Positions 1 to 7,573 are shown, counted from the stretch's first letter. The stretch: DNA of 27,435 bases from an uncultured bacterium (GCA_905214735.1 CAJMNI010000035.1:1-27435), one strand, 5' to 3'. The notes: generated from the letters alone by a model not told the origin. Program-made: numbers and translations.

Positions 1-32
1 AAAATCTACCAATCTGACAAATAATCAGTTAG

Positions 33-482
33 CTATTTTCTGAATGTTCCTAATTTATTTGGCATAATTGTCATAGCAAACGGGTGAAGATTGAAACCAT
101 ATAAATGAACTTGACCTACAACAGGACGGGCTTTTGATAAAAGACCTTTATATTGGAAAGCTGAATTCAAGAGGGCTGTGGTATATTGGGCGTATCCAAC
201 ACAATTAGCCTCTTTATCCTTCAAGTTATTCTTTCTATGAAATGAAAGCTTTTTACAGGCGAACTCACAACAACTCCTGATAATCTCTGTCTCATCTGAA
301 GTTGAGGCTGTGATTGCAACGAGTGCGTGTCTATCCTCTTCTGGCAATGAATATGATCCTTGCAGTCTATTTTCAGTCTTGTGTAATGAAAGTCCATAAA
401 TAAACAAGGAATACATTACAAAGAGTATAACTACAGAAAGAGAACATCGCTTTATATAAGTTCTTGTGCGCTTAACTCTCAT
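33..482 (-). CDS. Transglutaminase-like membrane protein, probably C-terminally truncated
   Basis: A 149-residue protein with a basic N-terminus and one hydrophobic segment at about residues 12-32, so probably inner-membrane anchored or secreted. The segment ANCVGYAQYTTALLN (Cys94) resembles the nucleophile motif of transglutaminase-like/cysteine-protease domains found in Bacteroidales hypothetical proteins. From memory, relatives continue past this point with a conserved DHDF-type block carrying the catalytic His/Asp; here a TAG stop comes about where that block should begin, and I do not find the block in the other two frames of the remaining 32 bases. ATG start at 480-482. The gene is clearly more AT-rich than the housekeeping genes to its right and lies on the 3' side of tRNA-Phe, which hints at transfer. 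No clear promoter was found. It is likely a real gene or a recent pseudogene; enzymatic function is doubtful. Confidence 0.5.
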   Translation of the reverse strand: MRVKRTRTYIKRCSLSVVILFVMYSLFIYGLSLHKTENRLQGSYSLPEEDRHALVAITASTSDETEIIRSCCEFACKKLSFHRKNNLKDKEANCVGYAQYTTALLNSAFQYKGLLSKARPVVGQVHLYGFNLHPFAMTIMPNKLGTFRK

Positions 483-610
483 TTATTGGTCTGGAGAACT
501 TTGTATTAATGGATGTTAAATAATTCAATTTCGATTCATTCATCTAGATTGAGTGGAATTCAACTGAATTCAAACGAGCTTCCATAGGTAACTCGCACGA
601 TTCGGATTGA

Positions 611-655
611 ATAAAAAATCGCTAAATAATTGAATTTCAATCATTTAGCGATTTT
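611..655 (-). terminator. Intrinsic terminator of tRNA-Phe
   Basis: A 13-bp perfect inverted repeat (615-627 with 643-655, arm AAAATCGCTAAAT) starts 6 bases beyond the 3' end of tRNA-Phe. On the minus strand it is followed by a run of six T (complement of 613-618). The inner bases 629-634 and 636-641 can also pair, so the hairpin is long. Confidence 0.8.
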
Positions 656-660
656 GGAGG

Positions 661-733
661 TGGTGCCAACGGGAATCGAACCAGTGACACAAGGATTTTC
701 AGTCCTTTGCTCTACCAACTGAGCTATGGCACC
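661..733 (-). tRNA. tRNA-Phe (GAA anticodon)
   Basis: On the minus strand this reads as a complete cloverleaf. The 7-bp acceptor stem is GGTGCCA/TGGCACC with discriminator A, the D arm contains AGCTCAGTTGGTAGAGC, the anticodon stem AAGGA/TCCTT encloses loop CTGAAAA with anticodon GAA, and the T arm contains GGTTCGATTCC. CCA is not encoded: the bases after the discriminator read CCT, so it must be added by nucleotidyltransferase. It has its own promoter upstream and an intrinsic terminator downstream, so it is a monocistronic tRNA unit. Confidence 0.97.
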
Positions 734-794
734 ATCGTTGTTGCTTCGGGAGGCGAGCCGCGCTTCGCTTGGCGTTGTTTCCCTTTTGCGAGTG

Positions 795-826
795 CAAAGT
801 TAGCGCTTTTTTTTGAATCTGCCAAA
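795..826 (-). promoter_or_regulatory. Promoter of tRNA-Phe
   Basis: On the minus strand there is a TTTG -33 element (complement of 823-826), a 20-base spacer and TAACTTTG (complement of 795-802), an exact match to the Bacteroidota TAnnTTTG -7 element. The predicted start is near 789, leaving a leader of about 55 bases before the mature tRNA. Confidence 0.8.
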
Positions 827-927
827 TCTTTTCGCCTCTTTTTTGCTTTTCTCTATGCTTTATTTTTGCATTACACTGAGTATCAGCGTTTTCATTAATT
901 GCGATTTTTCGGGGTTCAGATCGCCTT

Positions 928-2397
928 TCAGGATTTCTTCCGCCGGGATTTCAGCCTCCCGAAGACGTAAGCGGCAGTTTCCGGAAGCTCCGGCATGCGC
1001 GCCAGCTTCATTATCGCGACATAGACGGCGATTCCGGCGGCAACCATGGAGATCAGCTGCAGCCATGCATTGGAGAGGAACTCCATCAGCAGCAGAGCCA
1101 CGCCGCCCGTGAGGATGCCGGCCGCGCAGAAGGGAAGAAGATCGCGAAGCATCTGCCAGGCGCCGTAACCCGTGGCCCGGCAGGTGATCGCCATCACCAT
1201 CCAGAAACTGAGCACCGAGGCCCAGAGCTGTCCCCACACAAGGAGTTCGACGCTGTTGCCCCAAACGGTGGTGAGAATCGCCGCGAGCACCATCCCGTCT
1301 TTTATCAGCTCAACATATATGAGGCGTTTGCCGAATCCGCGCGCAAGAAGATAATTGTTGTAAAGCGACATCAGGACGATGAAGATTCCCCTGATCGTGA
1401 GAATCTGGAAGAGGGGAACGGCGGCATCCCACTTCGTGCCGAAGAGGGCGTGGAAAAGGGGAGTGCCGATAGCCGCCACACCGATCATCACCGGAAAGAC
1501 CATAAACGCCGTGAAGCGGTTGATTTTCCGCATATAGCGGCGGAAATTCTCCATATCGTCCTGAAACTTCGAGAGCAGCGGGACGAAAGAGGAGGTCAGC
1601 ACCTGCGAGATAGATGCGCTTCCCATCTTGCTCCATTTGTCGGCCTGGGTATAGACGCCCAGGGAGGCTAGGTTATGGAAAGCACCGATCACGAAATTGT
1701 AGATATAGAGGAAGATGATGCTAAGCGAAGAGGTGGAGAAGACGCTGAGCCCCATTCGCCAGAACTTCCGCAGCGAATCGAGATGCATTCCGGCCGAAGG
1801 ACGCCAATGGCCCGTGGCCCATAGCCAGCCCGACTTCACGGCGGCGAGCGAGACTGTCTGCCATACGAGCGCCCAGGCGCCGAAATCTGCGTAAGCCAGC
1901 ACCACGCCGACGGCCCCGGAAACCGTGAGTCCCACCATATTGGCCACAGCGATCATCTTGACGTTCATCCGCTTCATCAGCCGGGTGGACTGCACCATAC
2001 CGAGCCCGTTGAGCACGAACGAGAGAAACATCACTCTCGAGAGGGGGATTAGCCGCCGGTCGCCCTGGAAAATGTCGGCGATCAGTGGGGCGCAGAAGAA
2101 GAGGAAGGCATAGACGGTGACCGCGACCGTGAGGTTGAACCAGAAAACGCTCGAATAATCGCGCTGTGTCGGCTCCTTGCGTTGCAGGAGGGCGGCCCCG
2201 AAACCGCTGTCGACAAAAAGTATGCCGAAGGCCTGAAACACGAGCAGTGCCCCGACCAGACCGAAGTCCTCCTTCGACAGCCGGTTGGCAAGCACCACGC
2301 CGACCACAGCATAGAGCACCTGCGAGCCGAAGCGGTCGACAGTGTTCCATTTCAGCGTGCGGGCGGTCTTGAGTTTGAGCGATGCTTCCTCGGCCAT
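928..2397 (-). CDS. Polysaccharide flippase, MOP superfamily (WzxC/TuaB-like)
   Basis: A 489-residue polytopic membrane protein, the usual size for 12-14 helix MOP-family lipid-linked oligosaccharide flippases. The N-terminus (LKWNTVDRFGSQVLYAVVGV, then LANRLSKEDFGLVGALLVF) is typical of the Polysacc_synt_3/WzxC/TuaB branch, which moves lipid-linked sugar repeat units across the inner membrane for capsule, O-antigen or teichuronic-type polymers. Hydrophobic segments run along the whole length and the C-terminus is basic (RLKSRRKKS). The reading frame can be opened two codons further at a TTG, but the ATG at 2395-2397 (MAEEASLKLK) is the better start. It begins 44 bases after the GIN-domain gene and is probably co-transcribed with it. 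No glycosyltransferases are nearby, so its substrate cannot be told. Confidence 0.85.
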   Translation of the reverse strand: MAEEASLKLKTARTLKWNTVDRFGSQVLYAVVGVVLANRLSKEDFGLVGALLVFQAFGILFVDSGFGAALLQRKEPTQRDYSSVFWFNLTVAVTVYAFLFFCAPLIADIFQGDRRLIPLSRVMFLSFVLNGLGMVQSTRLMKRMNVKMIAVANMVGLTVSGAVGVVLAYADFGAWALVWQTVSLAAVKSGWLWATGHWRPSAGMHLDSLRKFWRMGLSVFSTSSLSIIFLYIYNFVIGAFHNLASLGVYTQADKWSKMGSASISQVLTSSFVPLLSKFQDDMENFRRYMRKINRFTAFMVFPVMIGVAAIGTPLFHALFGTKWDAAVPLFQILTIRGIFIVLMSLYNNYLLARGFGKRLIYVELIKDGMVLAAILTTVWGNSVELLVWGQLWASVLSFWMVMAITCRATGYGAWQMLRDLLPFCAAGILTGGVALLLMEFLSNAWLQLISMVAAGIAVYVAIMKLARMPELPETAAYVFGRLKSRRKKS

Positions 2398-2441
2398 AAG
2401 CAAGAGCGGTTTTACGAGCGGTTAAAAGAAGTGCAAAGCGA

Positions 2442-3167
2442 TCAGTCGGTCTCATCTTCCGTCTCCTCCTTTTCCTCGGGAAGAGCGGAAATCTTGGCGA
2501 GGCCGACCTTCTTGACCTCCGGGTTGCCGCGATAGAACACCTTGGTGGTGCCAAGCCCGCGCACGTCGAGCTTATCCTCTGCCCAGCAGCCGATCGTGCC
2601 GGTGCCCACGACCTTGCAGCTCACCTTGCCGGCCTCCAGACGGTCGGCCATGATTGTTCCGGTGCCGATCATCGTGATCGAAGCCTCGTCGCATTTCCCC
2701 GACACCACAATCTGGCCCGCGCCGGTCGGCAGCGATACGTTTACCTTAGTGGCCCGAAGGTTGTTGACGTTGATGTGGCCGTTGCCGATGAGTTTGGCGG
2801 AAAAGACGGGCACGCCGGCGTAAAGGTAGACGTTGACAGTCGAATCCCCCTCGTTTTCCACCGATTTCAAGAAATCGGAATAAAGATAGATCGTCGGCAT
2901 GTTTTTCGGGTCGGCGAGCTCGGGGAGCACTTTGATCTGCAATTTGCCGTTGTTGACGGAGAGCTCGAACGGCTCGTTTTTGCAGAAGTCGTCGTTGTAG
3001 GTTGCGAATCCTGTGGAGTCGGGATTGCATCGGTAGACCACGTTGACGTTGCCGCGCACCTGCAGCTGGTCGAAAGGCCCGACCTTATAGAACACCGGTT
3101 CGGCCTGGGCCGTGAAGGCGGATGCGAATGCGAACGCTGCCGCGCAGATTGAAAGCAGTTTTTTCAT
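2442..3167 (-). CDS. Secreted GIN-domain (DUF2807) protein
   Basis: A 241-residue protein with a Sec signal peptide (MKKLLSICAAAFAFASAFTAQA, cleavage near residue 22). The rest reads as repeated short beta-strand units, for example NVNVVYRCNPDS, VNNGKLQIKV and repeated GTGTI turns, which is the pattern of the head GIN/DUF2807 putative auto-transporter adhesin domain common in Bacteroidota. These are thought to form a parallel beta-helix in the periplasm or on the surface; the molecular function is not known. The last 20 residues are acidic (PEEKEETEDETD). ATG at 3165-3167. The flippase gene follows 44 bases later on the same strand. No promoter matching the consensus is seen in the 93 bases before it. 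Confidence 0.85.
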   Translation of the reverse strand: MKKLLSICAAAFAFASAFTAQAEPVFYKVGPFDQLQVRGNVNVVYRCNPDSTGFATYNDDFCKNEPFELSVNNGKLQIKVLPELADPKNMPTIYLYSDFLKSVENEGDSTVNVYLYAGVPVFSAKLIGNGHINVNNLRATKVNVSLPTGAGQIVVSGKCDEASITMIGTGTIMADRLEAGKVSCKVVGTGTIGCWAEDKLDVRGLGTTKVFYRGNPEVKKVGLAKISALPEEKEETEDETD

Positions 3168-3260
3168 AATTATGTTTCTGTTATAGCCAATGTAACGGCG
3201 AATTTTATATTTTGACTTTGTCGGCCCCGGTTGGTTTAGAGAGCGTCAGGGGGCGCGATG

Positions 3261-4274
3261 TTATTCCGGTTTTTTAATTTCGGGATTATTCTCAAGCTCG
3301 GCCACTCTTTCGCGGGCGGCGGCGATAATGTCGAGGAGTTCGGTCTTCGTGTCGGCGCGGAGCATCCGGATGCGCGTTTCGCGGAAATTGGGAATCCCTT
3401 TGAAGAGTGGAGAGGCGGCGAGATGGCGGCGGATATGGAGGATTCCGCGATATTCGTCGATTCGCTCGATGCTCTCCTCGATCTGGCGCTGGAGCAGGGC
3501 GAAGCGGCGTTCGAGGGGGAGGGGCGACCAGGAGCCGGAGTCGAGCATCCGGCGCATGTCGTGAAACACCCAGGGGGCGCCAAACGAAGCGCGGCCCACC
3601 ATCACGGCGTCGACGCCGAAATTGTCGAAGGCGGCCACAGCCTGTTCGGGAGTGCAGATGTCGCCGTTGCCGATTATAGGGATCTCCATGCGGGGGTCGG
3701 CTTTCAGTTTTCCGATCAGCGTCCAGTCGGCCTGGCCGTTATACATCTGCGAGCGCGTGCGGCCATGCACTGTCAGCGCCCTGATGCCGCAATCCTGAAG
3801 CATCGGCCCCAGGTCGCAGATGATTTTATTCTCGCAGTCCCATCCGAGGCGCGTCTTCACAGTGACGGGAAGGTCGACGGCTTTGACCACCTCGCGCGTG
3901 ATCGAGAGGAGTTTGGGGATGTCGCGGAGCATACCGGCGCCGGCTCCTTTAGCCGCCACCTTTTTCACGGGGCATCCGAAATTGATGTCGATAAGGTCGG
4001 GGCCGGCTTTTTCCACGATTCGGGCAGCTTCGACCATGGCGTCGGGTTCGCGGCCGTAGATCTGGATGGCCACGGGGCGTTCGGCGTCGTTGATATGGAG
4101 TTTGCGGGTGGTGGAGCGGATGTCGCGCACGAGAGCCTCGGCCGAGACGAATTCGGTATAGACCATGGCGGCGCCCATTTCGCGGCAAATCAGGCGAAAC
4201 GACGGGTCGGTCACATCTTCCATCGGGGCAAGGAGCACCGGGCGCTCTCCAAGTTCAATGTCGGCTATTTTCAT
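3261..4274 (-). CDS. dusB: tRNA-dihydrouridine synthase, DusB type
   Basis: A 337-residue FMN enzyme that reduces uridine in the tRNA D-loop to dihydrouridine with NAD(P)H. The N-terminal LLAPMEDVTDPSFR is the Dus signature around the FMN phosphate/substrate site. INFGCPVKKV carries the catalytic proton donor Cys101, and the TIM-barrel motifs LTVHGRTRSQMYNG, IIGNGDI and VDAVMVGRASFG follow in the expected order. Length fits DusB. ATG at 4272-4274. The M16 peptidase gene ends 35 bases upstream, so the two are probably co-transcribed. A long antisense frame across the gene is a codon-bias shadow. Confidence 0.95.
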   Translation of the reverse strand: MKIADIELGERPVLLAPMEDVTDPSFRLICREMGAAMVYTEFVSAEALVRDIRSTTRKLHINDAERPVAIQIYGREPDAMVEAARIVEKAGPDLIDINFGCPVKKVAAKGAGAGMLRDIPKLLSITREVVKAVDLPVTVKTRLGWDCENKIICDLGPMLQDCGIRALTVHGRTRSQMYNGQADWTLIGKLKADPRMEIPIIGNGDICTPEQAVAAFDNFGVDAVMVGRASFGAPWVFHDMRRMLDSGSWSPLPLERRFALLQRQIEESIERIDEYRGILHIRRHLAASPLFKGIPNFRETRIRMLRADTKTELLDIIAAARERVAELENNPEIKKPE

Positions 4275-4309
4275 CCGTAAAAAAATCGGTTTGGAAAATT
4301 CTTTAGATT

Positions 4310-5527
4310 TCAGTCGAGGGTTATTGCGCTCAGCGGTGTTTCCGCCAGAGTGGCGGAAACACCGCGCAGGGAGTCGGCGGTCACCTCTCTTACTCGGGCG
4401 GCCGAATAATCGGAGTCGTGGACTTCGCCATAATACATCAGCGACTTGGCGAGCGCCATGGCGCTGCTTTCATTGTTGTCGCCGGCCACGAGAAGCTGCC
4501 CGCAATATTGCTCACGCAGCCGATGGAAAGTGCGGTCGGCGATACGGTCGGCGGCAAGGCGGCCGAGCTGAGTTTTGATTATTCCGAGGCATTTCGCCAC
4601 CTTGTCGGGGTCGGAGCCGAAATAGATGGCGAGGCTTCCGCAGTCGGTCATCATGCTCGGATAGCAGTCAACGGTATAGACGAGTCCGCGGCGTTCGCGA
4701 AGCTCGAGGTTGAGGCGCGAGTTCATGGCCGGTCCGCCGAGGATATTGGCGAGGAGCAGGAATGGGAAGCGGCGAGGGTCGCGTCGGCCGAAGGCGCGGA
4801 TGCCGGCCACTGTGTTGGCCTGATGGTTCCCCTGATGGCGCACCTCGAGGAAAGGGGCCGGAAGCGTGGGCGGGGGAGTGCGTCGGAGAGCCGAGGGGCG
4901 GGGCTTGATCCTGCCGAAATATTTCTCGGCCAGGGCGATGTTGGCGGCCGGTTTGCCCGGATCGACGATATAGACCACCATCCGGTCGGGAGTGTAATTG
5001 CGTTCGATGAAGGCGCGGGCGTCGGCGCCCGTGATGCGGCTGACGCTTTCCTCCGAACCGAGAATGTTGTGGGCGAGGTCGGAACCGGAGTATATAAGTT
5101 CCTCATATTCGTCGAACACTGCCTCCGACGGATTGTCGCGATAGCTGAGGATTTCCTCGATGATCACGTTGCGCTCGAGGTCAATCTCGTTTTTTGGGAA
5201 TGTGGCGTTTGCCACGAGGTCGGAGAGGAGTTCCAGAGCGCGGGCGGCATAGCCGGCCTGGGCGTTGGTGTATATCAGGGTTTCCTCCTTGGTGGTGTAG
5301 GCGTTGAGTTCGCCTCCGATGCTCTCCATGCGGGAGGAGACGGTGCGGCTCGATTTCGACTCGGTGCCTTTGAAGATGGTGTGTTCCACGAAGTGGGCGA
5401 GACCCGGGGTGTCGGGTCCGTCGTCGCGGCTTCCGGCGTTGATCAGCACGCCGATATAGCTCACGTTGCTGCGGGCTGTGCGGGCCACGACCCTGATTCC
5501 GTTGGATAAGGTGTCGGTGACGGTCAT
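4310..5527 (-). CDS. M16 family zinc metallopeptidase (processing-peptidase-like)
   Basis: A 405-residue single-unit M16 peptidase of the insulinase/mitochondrial-processing-peptidase superfamily. The inverted zinc motif HFVEH is at residues 45-49 (His45, His49 as ligands, Glu48 as catalyst), and the third ligand Glu126 lies in NVIIEEILSY, 77 residues after His49, the spacing usual for the family. The C-terminal half has the family's substrate-side domain (RGLVYTVDCYPSMMTDCGSL). No signal peptide is seen, so it is likely cytoplasmic or uses another route. The start ATG (5525-5527) is only 9 bases after a stable hairpin. It is followed closely by dusB on the same strand. Confidence 0.93.
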   Translation of the reverse strand: MTVTDTLSNGIRVVARTARSNVSYIGVLINAGSRDDGPDTPGLAHFVEHTIFKGTESKSSRTVSSRMESIGGELNAYTTKEETLIYTNAQAGYAARALELLSDLVANATFPKNEIDLERNVIIEEILSYRDNPSEAVFDEYEELIYSGSDLAHNILGSEESVSRITGADARAFIERNYTPDRMVVYIVDPGKPAANIALAEKYFGRIKPRPSALRRTPPPTLPAPFLEVRHQGNHQANTVAGIRAFGRRDPRRFPFLLLANILGGPAMNSRLNLELRERRGLVYTVDCYPSMMTDCGSLAIYFGSDPDKVAKCLGIIKTQLGRLAADRIADRTFHRLREQYCGQLLVAGDNNESSAMALAKSLMYYGEVHDSDYSAARVREVTADSLRGVSATLAETPLSAITLD

Positions 5528-5536
5528 ATCTTAGAA

Positions 5537-5573
5537 GAAAAGGGTCATGACTCGAGAGTCACAACCCCTTTTC
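5537..5573 (-). terminator. Hairpin between TPR gene and M16 peptidase gene
   Basis: Outer arms GAAAAGGG (5537-5544) and CCCTTTTC (5566-5573) enclose a second stem TGACT/AGTCA (5548-5552 with 5557-5561) around a CGAG loop. On the minus strand it lies 53 bases after the TPR stop codon and 9 bases before the M16 ATG. The T-rich 3' arm reads CCCTTTTCTTCTAAG. It could terminate the TPR transcript or control access to the M16 start; the U-tract is imperfect. Confidence 0.5.
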
Positions 5574-5626
5574 ATAAAATATTTGTTTTATTATTTTATG
5601 GATGGTCTTGATATTGGAGCCTTGGC

Positions 5627-6352
5627 TTATTTGCCGAGGCGGGCGTTTTCGCGGGCGATGTAAGCCTCGATTGTCATGCCGTTGCCGGGAGCGAACTGGG
5701 GATATTCGCTCTGGATTGTCTGATAGCATTTCAGCGCGTCGGCATATTTTTTCTGGGCGTCGTAGATGTTGGCCTGCTTAAGGAGCACGCGGGGAGCCAC
5801 CTGGGGGTTTTTGTCGCATTTCTTGATGGCTTCCTCATAGCATTCGAGGGCCTTGGCATAGTTTTTCTCGCCGAGGTTCACGTAGCAGTCGCCTTTGAGC
5901 ACGATGGCGTTGACTTTGAGGAGGGGCTCGTCGATGTCGGCGTTTTCAAGCTGGGCGAGAGCCTCTTTATATTTTGCCTGGGCCTCTTTGGCTTTGCCGT
6001 CGGCTTCGAGGGCTGAAGCCTGGTTGAGGAGCGATTCGGCTGCTGCGAGGGCTGCGAGCTTGCCGGCGTCGCTGCCGCTGTATTCTTTGGATACTTTCAT
6101 ATAGCCTGCTGCTGCCGCGGAGTCGTTCTGGGCCGTAACCTCGACGTTGTTGAATTCTTCGGCTGCGTGCTGCAGGCGGGGATTGCGGTATATGAAAAGG
6201 TAACTGATCACGAAAGCCGCTATAACAGCGATAACGCCGATGCCGATGAAAATAACTTTCTTGTGTTCGGCCACCTTCTGGCCGGCCGAACTGAGATTGT
6301 CGTTGAGTTTCTCAATAGCGGTCTCTTTCTCTTCAGTTTTTTTATCTGCCAT
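5627..6352 (-). CDS. Membrane-anchored tetratricopeptide protein (YfgM-like)
   Basis: A 241-residue protein with a charged N-terminus, one membrane helix at about residues 33-54 (KVIFIGIGVIAVIAAFVISY) and an extracytoplasmic or periplasm-facing alpha-helical remainder. TPR-like units are visible: AKYKEALAQLENAD, YAKALECYEEAIKKCDKN and YADALKCYQTIQSEYPQFAPG. The layout matches the YfgM/ancillary SecYEG family and general Bacteroidota TPR proteins that act as scaffolds for envelope protein partners; the partner here is not known. ATG at 6350-6352. It has its own promoter about 110 bases upstream and a hairpin after its stop. It is probably monocistronic. Confidence 0.8.
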   Translation of the reverse strand: MADKKTEEKETAIEKLNDNLSSAGQKVAEHKKVIFIGIGVIAVIAAFVISYLFIYRNPRLQHAAEEFNNVEVTAQNDSAAAAGYMKVSKEYSGSDAGKLAALAAAESLLNQASALEADGKAKEAQAKYKEALAQLENADIDEPLLKVNAIVLKGDCYVNLGEKNYAKALECYEEAIKKCDKNPQVAPRVLLKQANIYDAQKKYADALKCYQTIQSEYPQFAPGNGMTIEAYIARENARLGK

Positions 6353-6472
6353 TGCTTTAGATCTTATGAATGTCGTTGAAGTGGTTTACTATTAAAGGTT
6401 TAGCCTTTCGTGCCGGGGCCTGTTCCCGAGTAAGGAATGCTTTAGGCGCGGAAAGGTCTGAATTTCAAGTTG

Positions 6473-6505
6473 CAAATTTAATAAAATATCTTGAAACTCC
6501 ACAAG
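6473..6505 (-). promoter_or_regulatory. Promoter of the TPR gene
   Basis: On the minus strand CTTG (complement of 6502-6505) lies 21 bases before TAAATTTG (complement of 6473-6480), which matches the Bacteroidota -33/-7 pattern with one mismatch in the -33 element. The predicted start near 6467 gives a leader of about 115 bases. Confidence 0.65.
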
Positions 6506-6604
6506 AAAGGAGCCGAAACTTTTTCTTATGAGGCAAAAAAGTGGGAAAAGCTGTGAAAGGGGGGAGGGATGTTGAGCAGAGAAAAAATCAGAAGGGCGGG
6601 GGTT

Positions 6605-6830
6605 GATAAATAACTAAGGGGCTGCCAACGTCAGTTAGCAGCCCTCAGAAAGATTTGCGACTCCCGTCGTTATCTTTTTGCATTTTCGATTAAGGTTAAA
6701 ATAATAATCAATTACCCTGTTGTTTGCATTTCTTGGTTCATCCGTGTTTTTGGTATCAGATCTAAGGTTAATCGGTATTAAGGTTTTTGCTGTATTGCCA
6801 GTTGATTGTCGGATTTCTCCGTCTTTCAAC
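6605..6830 (-). ncRNA. Candidate structured small RNA or long leader RNA
   Basis: A promoter with an exact -7 match ends at 6835, and a hairpin begins at the predicted +1: GTTGA (6801-6805) pairs with TCAAC (6826-6830) around an inner CGGA/TCCG stem closed by a GAAA loop in the RNA. Further hairpins on the minus strand are 6740-6744/6757-6761 (weak), 6686-6692/6705-6711, AAAGAT/ATCTTT at 6649-6654/6672-6677 enclosing CGAC/GTCG at 6658-6661/6666-6669, and a final GGGCTGC/GCAGCCC stem at 6619-6644. No ORF with ATG longer than nine codons fits. I do not recognise an RNA family. It could be a free RNA of roughly 225 bases, or an attenuated leader upstream of the TPR gene. Confidence 0.6.
6619..6644 (-). 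terminator. Terminator-like hairpin of the candidate ncRNA
   Basis: The 7-bp GC-rich stem (6619-6625 with 6638-6644) extends by three pairs after one mismatch around a GTCA loop. The minus strand continues CCTTAGTTATTTATC, a weak, interrupted U-tract. Confidence 0.6.
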
Positions 6831-6834
6831 ACTG

Positions 6835-6865
6835 CAAAGTTACAACTCAATCCGGCGAAAACAAA
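6835..6865 (-). promoter_or_regulatory. Promoter of the candidate ncRNA
   Basis: On the minus strand TTTG (complement of 6862-6865), a 19-base spacer and TAACTTTG (complement of 6835-6842), all matching the Bacteroidota consensus. Nothing but the structured stretch follows it before the TPR promoter. Confidence 0.75.
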
Positions 6866-6949
6866 ATGTTTTGAGATGTTCTACAACATAAAAGCGAAAT
6901 AAAATTATAATATTTTGTTGTCCGGCCGCTTTATCGGCTGCGGCTGACA

Positions 6950-7513
6950 TTATTCCGGTTTGAGGTCGACCCAGGTGAAGTCGTGGCCGGTGGCGGGCAG
7001 CACTTTTTCGAGGAGGTCGGAAAGGCGCAGGGCGATGCTCGAGGTGTTGACGCAGGGGTGGCAAGCATAGATGTGGATGTCGCGCAGGTCGGAGTCGATT
7101 ATCAGTCGGACGCGTCGGCTCTTGTCGTGGATGAGTCCCATCGGGGAGACGGCTCCGGGATGGATGTGGAGATATTCCTCCATCTTCTCGGGGGAGGCGA
7201 AGGAGAGGCGCGCGCAGCCGAGCTGGAAGGAGAGATATTTTGTCTTGAAGGGCTTGTCGGCCGGAATCATCAGCAGATAGAAGTCGGTCTGCTGCCGGTT
7301 GGTGAGGAAAAGGTTTTTGAACACCGGGGCACCGATGTCGCGGCGCACGGCCTCGCATTCCTCCATGGTGAAGGCGGGACGGTGGCAGAGCGTGATATAC
7401 TCGATGCCGAGCCGGTCGAGGAAGTCATAGACTCCGGTTTCAGCCGGGGTGCGCAGGTCGTTTCCCTCCGAAGGGCGTCCTTCATATCGGGTGGTCTTGA
7501 AATCAGTATCCAT
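6950..7513 (-). CDS. Prolyl-tRNA editing deacylase, ProXp-ala/YbaK family
   Basis: A 187-residue protein of the YbaK/aminoacyl-tRNA deacylase fold. The motifs KNLFLTNR, SFQLGCARLSFAS, HPGAVSPMGL and CHPCVNTSSI are those of stand-alone ProXp-ala (PrdX-type) enzymes, which hydrolyse Ala mischarged onto tRNA-Pro and so proofread prolyl-tRNA synthetase. It acts in the cytoplasm. ATG at 7511-7513. The M3 peptidase gene ends 60 bases upstream, with a strong hairpin in between, 12 bases from this start; no separate promoter is visible, so expression may depend on readthrough. Trans-editing family membership is firm; the exact substrate is inferred from the motif set. Confidence 0.88.
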   Translation of the reverse strand: MDTDFKTTRYEGRPSEGNDLRTPAETGVYDFLDRLGIEYITLCHRPAFTMEECEAVRRDIGAPVFKNLFLTNRQQTDFYLLMIPADKPFKTKYLSFQLGCARLSFASPEKMEEYLHIHPGAVSPMGLIHDKSRRVRLIIDSDLRDIHIYACHPCVNTSSIALRLSDLLEKVLPATGHDFTWVDLKPE

Positions 7514-7525
7514 ATAGTTAAAATT

Positions 7526-7558
7526 AGAGGGGCGCCCCTTCCGCAGGCGCGCCCCTCT
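7526..7558 (-). terminator. Strong hairpin between M3 peptidase and ProXp genes
   Basis: The 10-bp perfect stem AGAGGGGCGC (7526-7535) / GCGCCCCTCT (7549-7558) has a 13-base loop. On the minus strand it is followed by AATTTT and then by the ProXp ATG 12 bases on. It would partly terminate the M3 transcript. Confidence 0.65.
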
Positions 7559-7573
7559 TTTTAAAAGGTGAAT

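Larger units (their letters stand above)
6353..6949. other. Long intergenic stretch: TPR promoter and candidate ncRNA
   Basis: This 597-base gap has no convincing protein gene. It holds the TPR promoter (6473-6505) and a compact promoter-to-terminator unit at 6605-6865 that looks like a structured small RNA, both on the minus strand. The part at 6506-6604 is G/A-rich with no recognisable element. Confidence 0.7.

Noticed and set aside
1..733. tRNA-Phe as a proven integration site
   Set aside because: No integrase and no direct repeat of the tRNA 3' end were found in bases 1-600; kept only as a suggestion.
3258..4280. Plus-strand ORF of 340 codons opposite dusB
   Set aside because: Antisense shadow of a full-length dusB.
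4418..5509. Plus-strand ORF of 363 codons opposite the M16 peptidase
   Set aside because: Antisense shadow of a gene with a complete zinc motif; no domain.
6635..6850. Minus-strand ORF of 71 codons in the intergenic gap
   Set aside because: It starts at a TTG upstream of the predicted transcription start, inside the promoter, and its later part is the structured RNA; composition is not protein-like.
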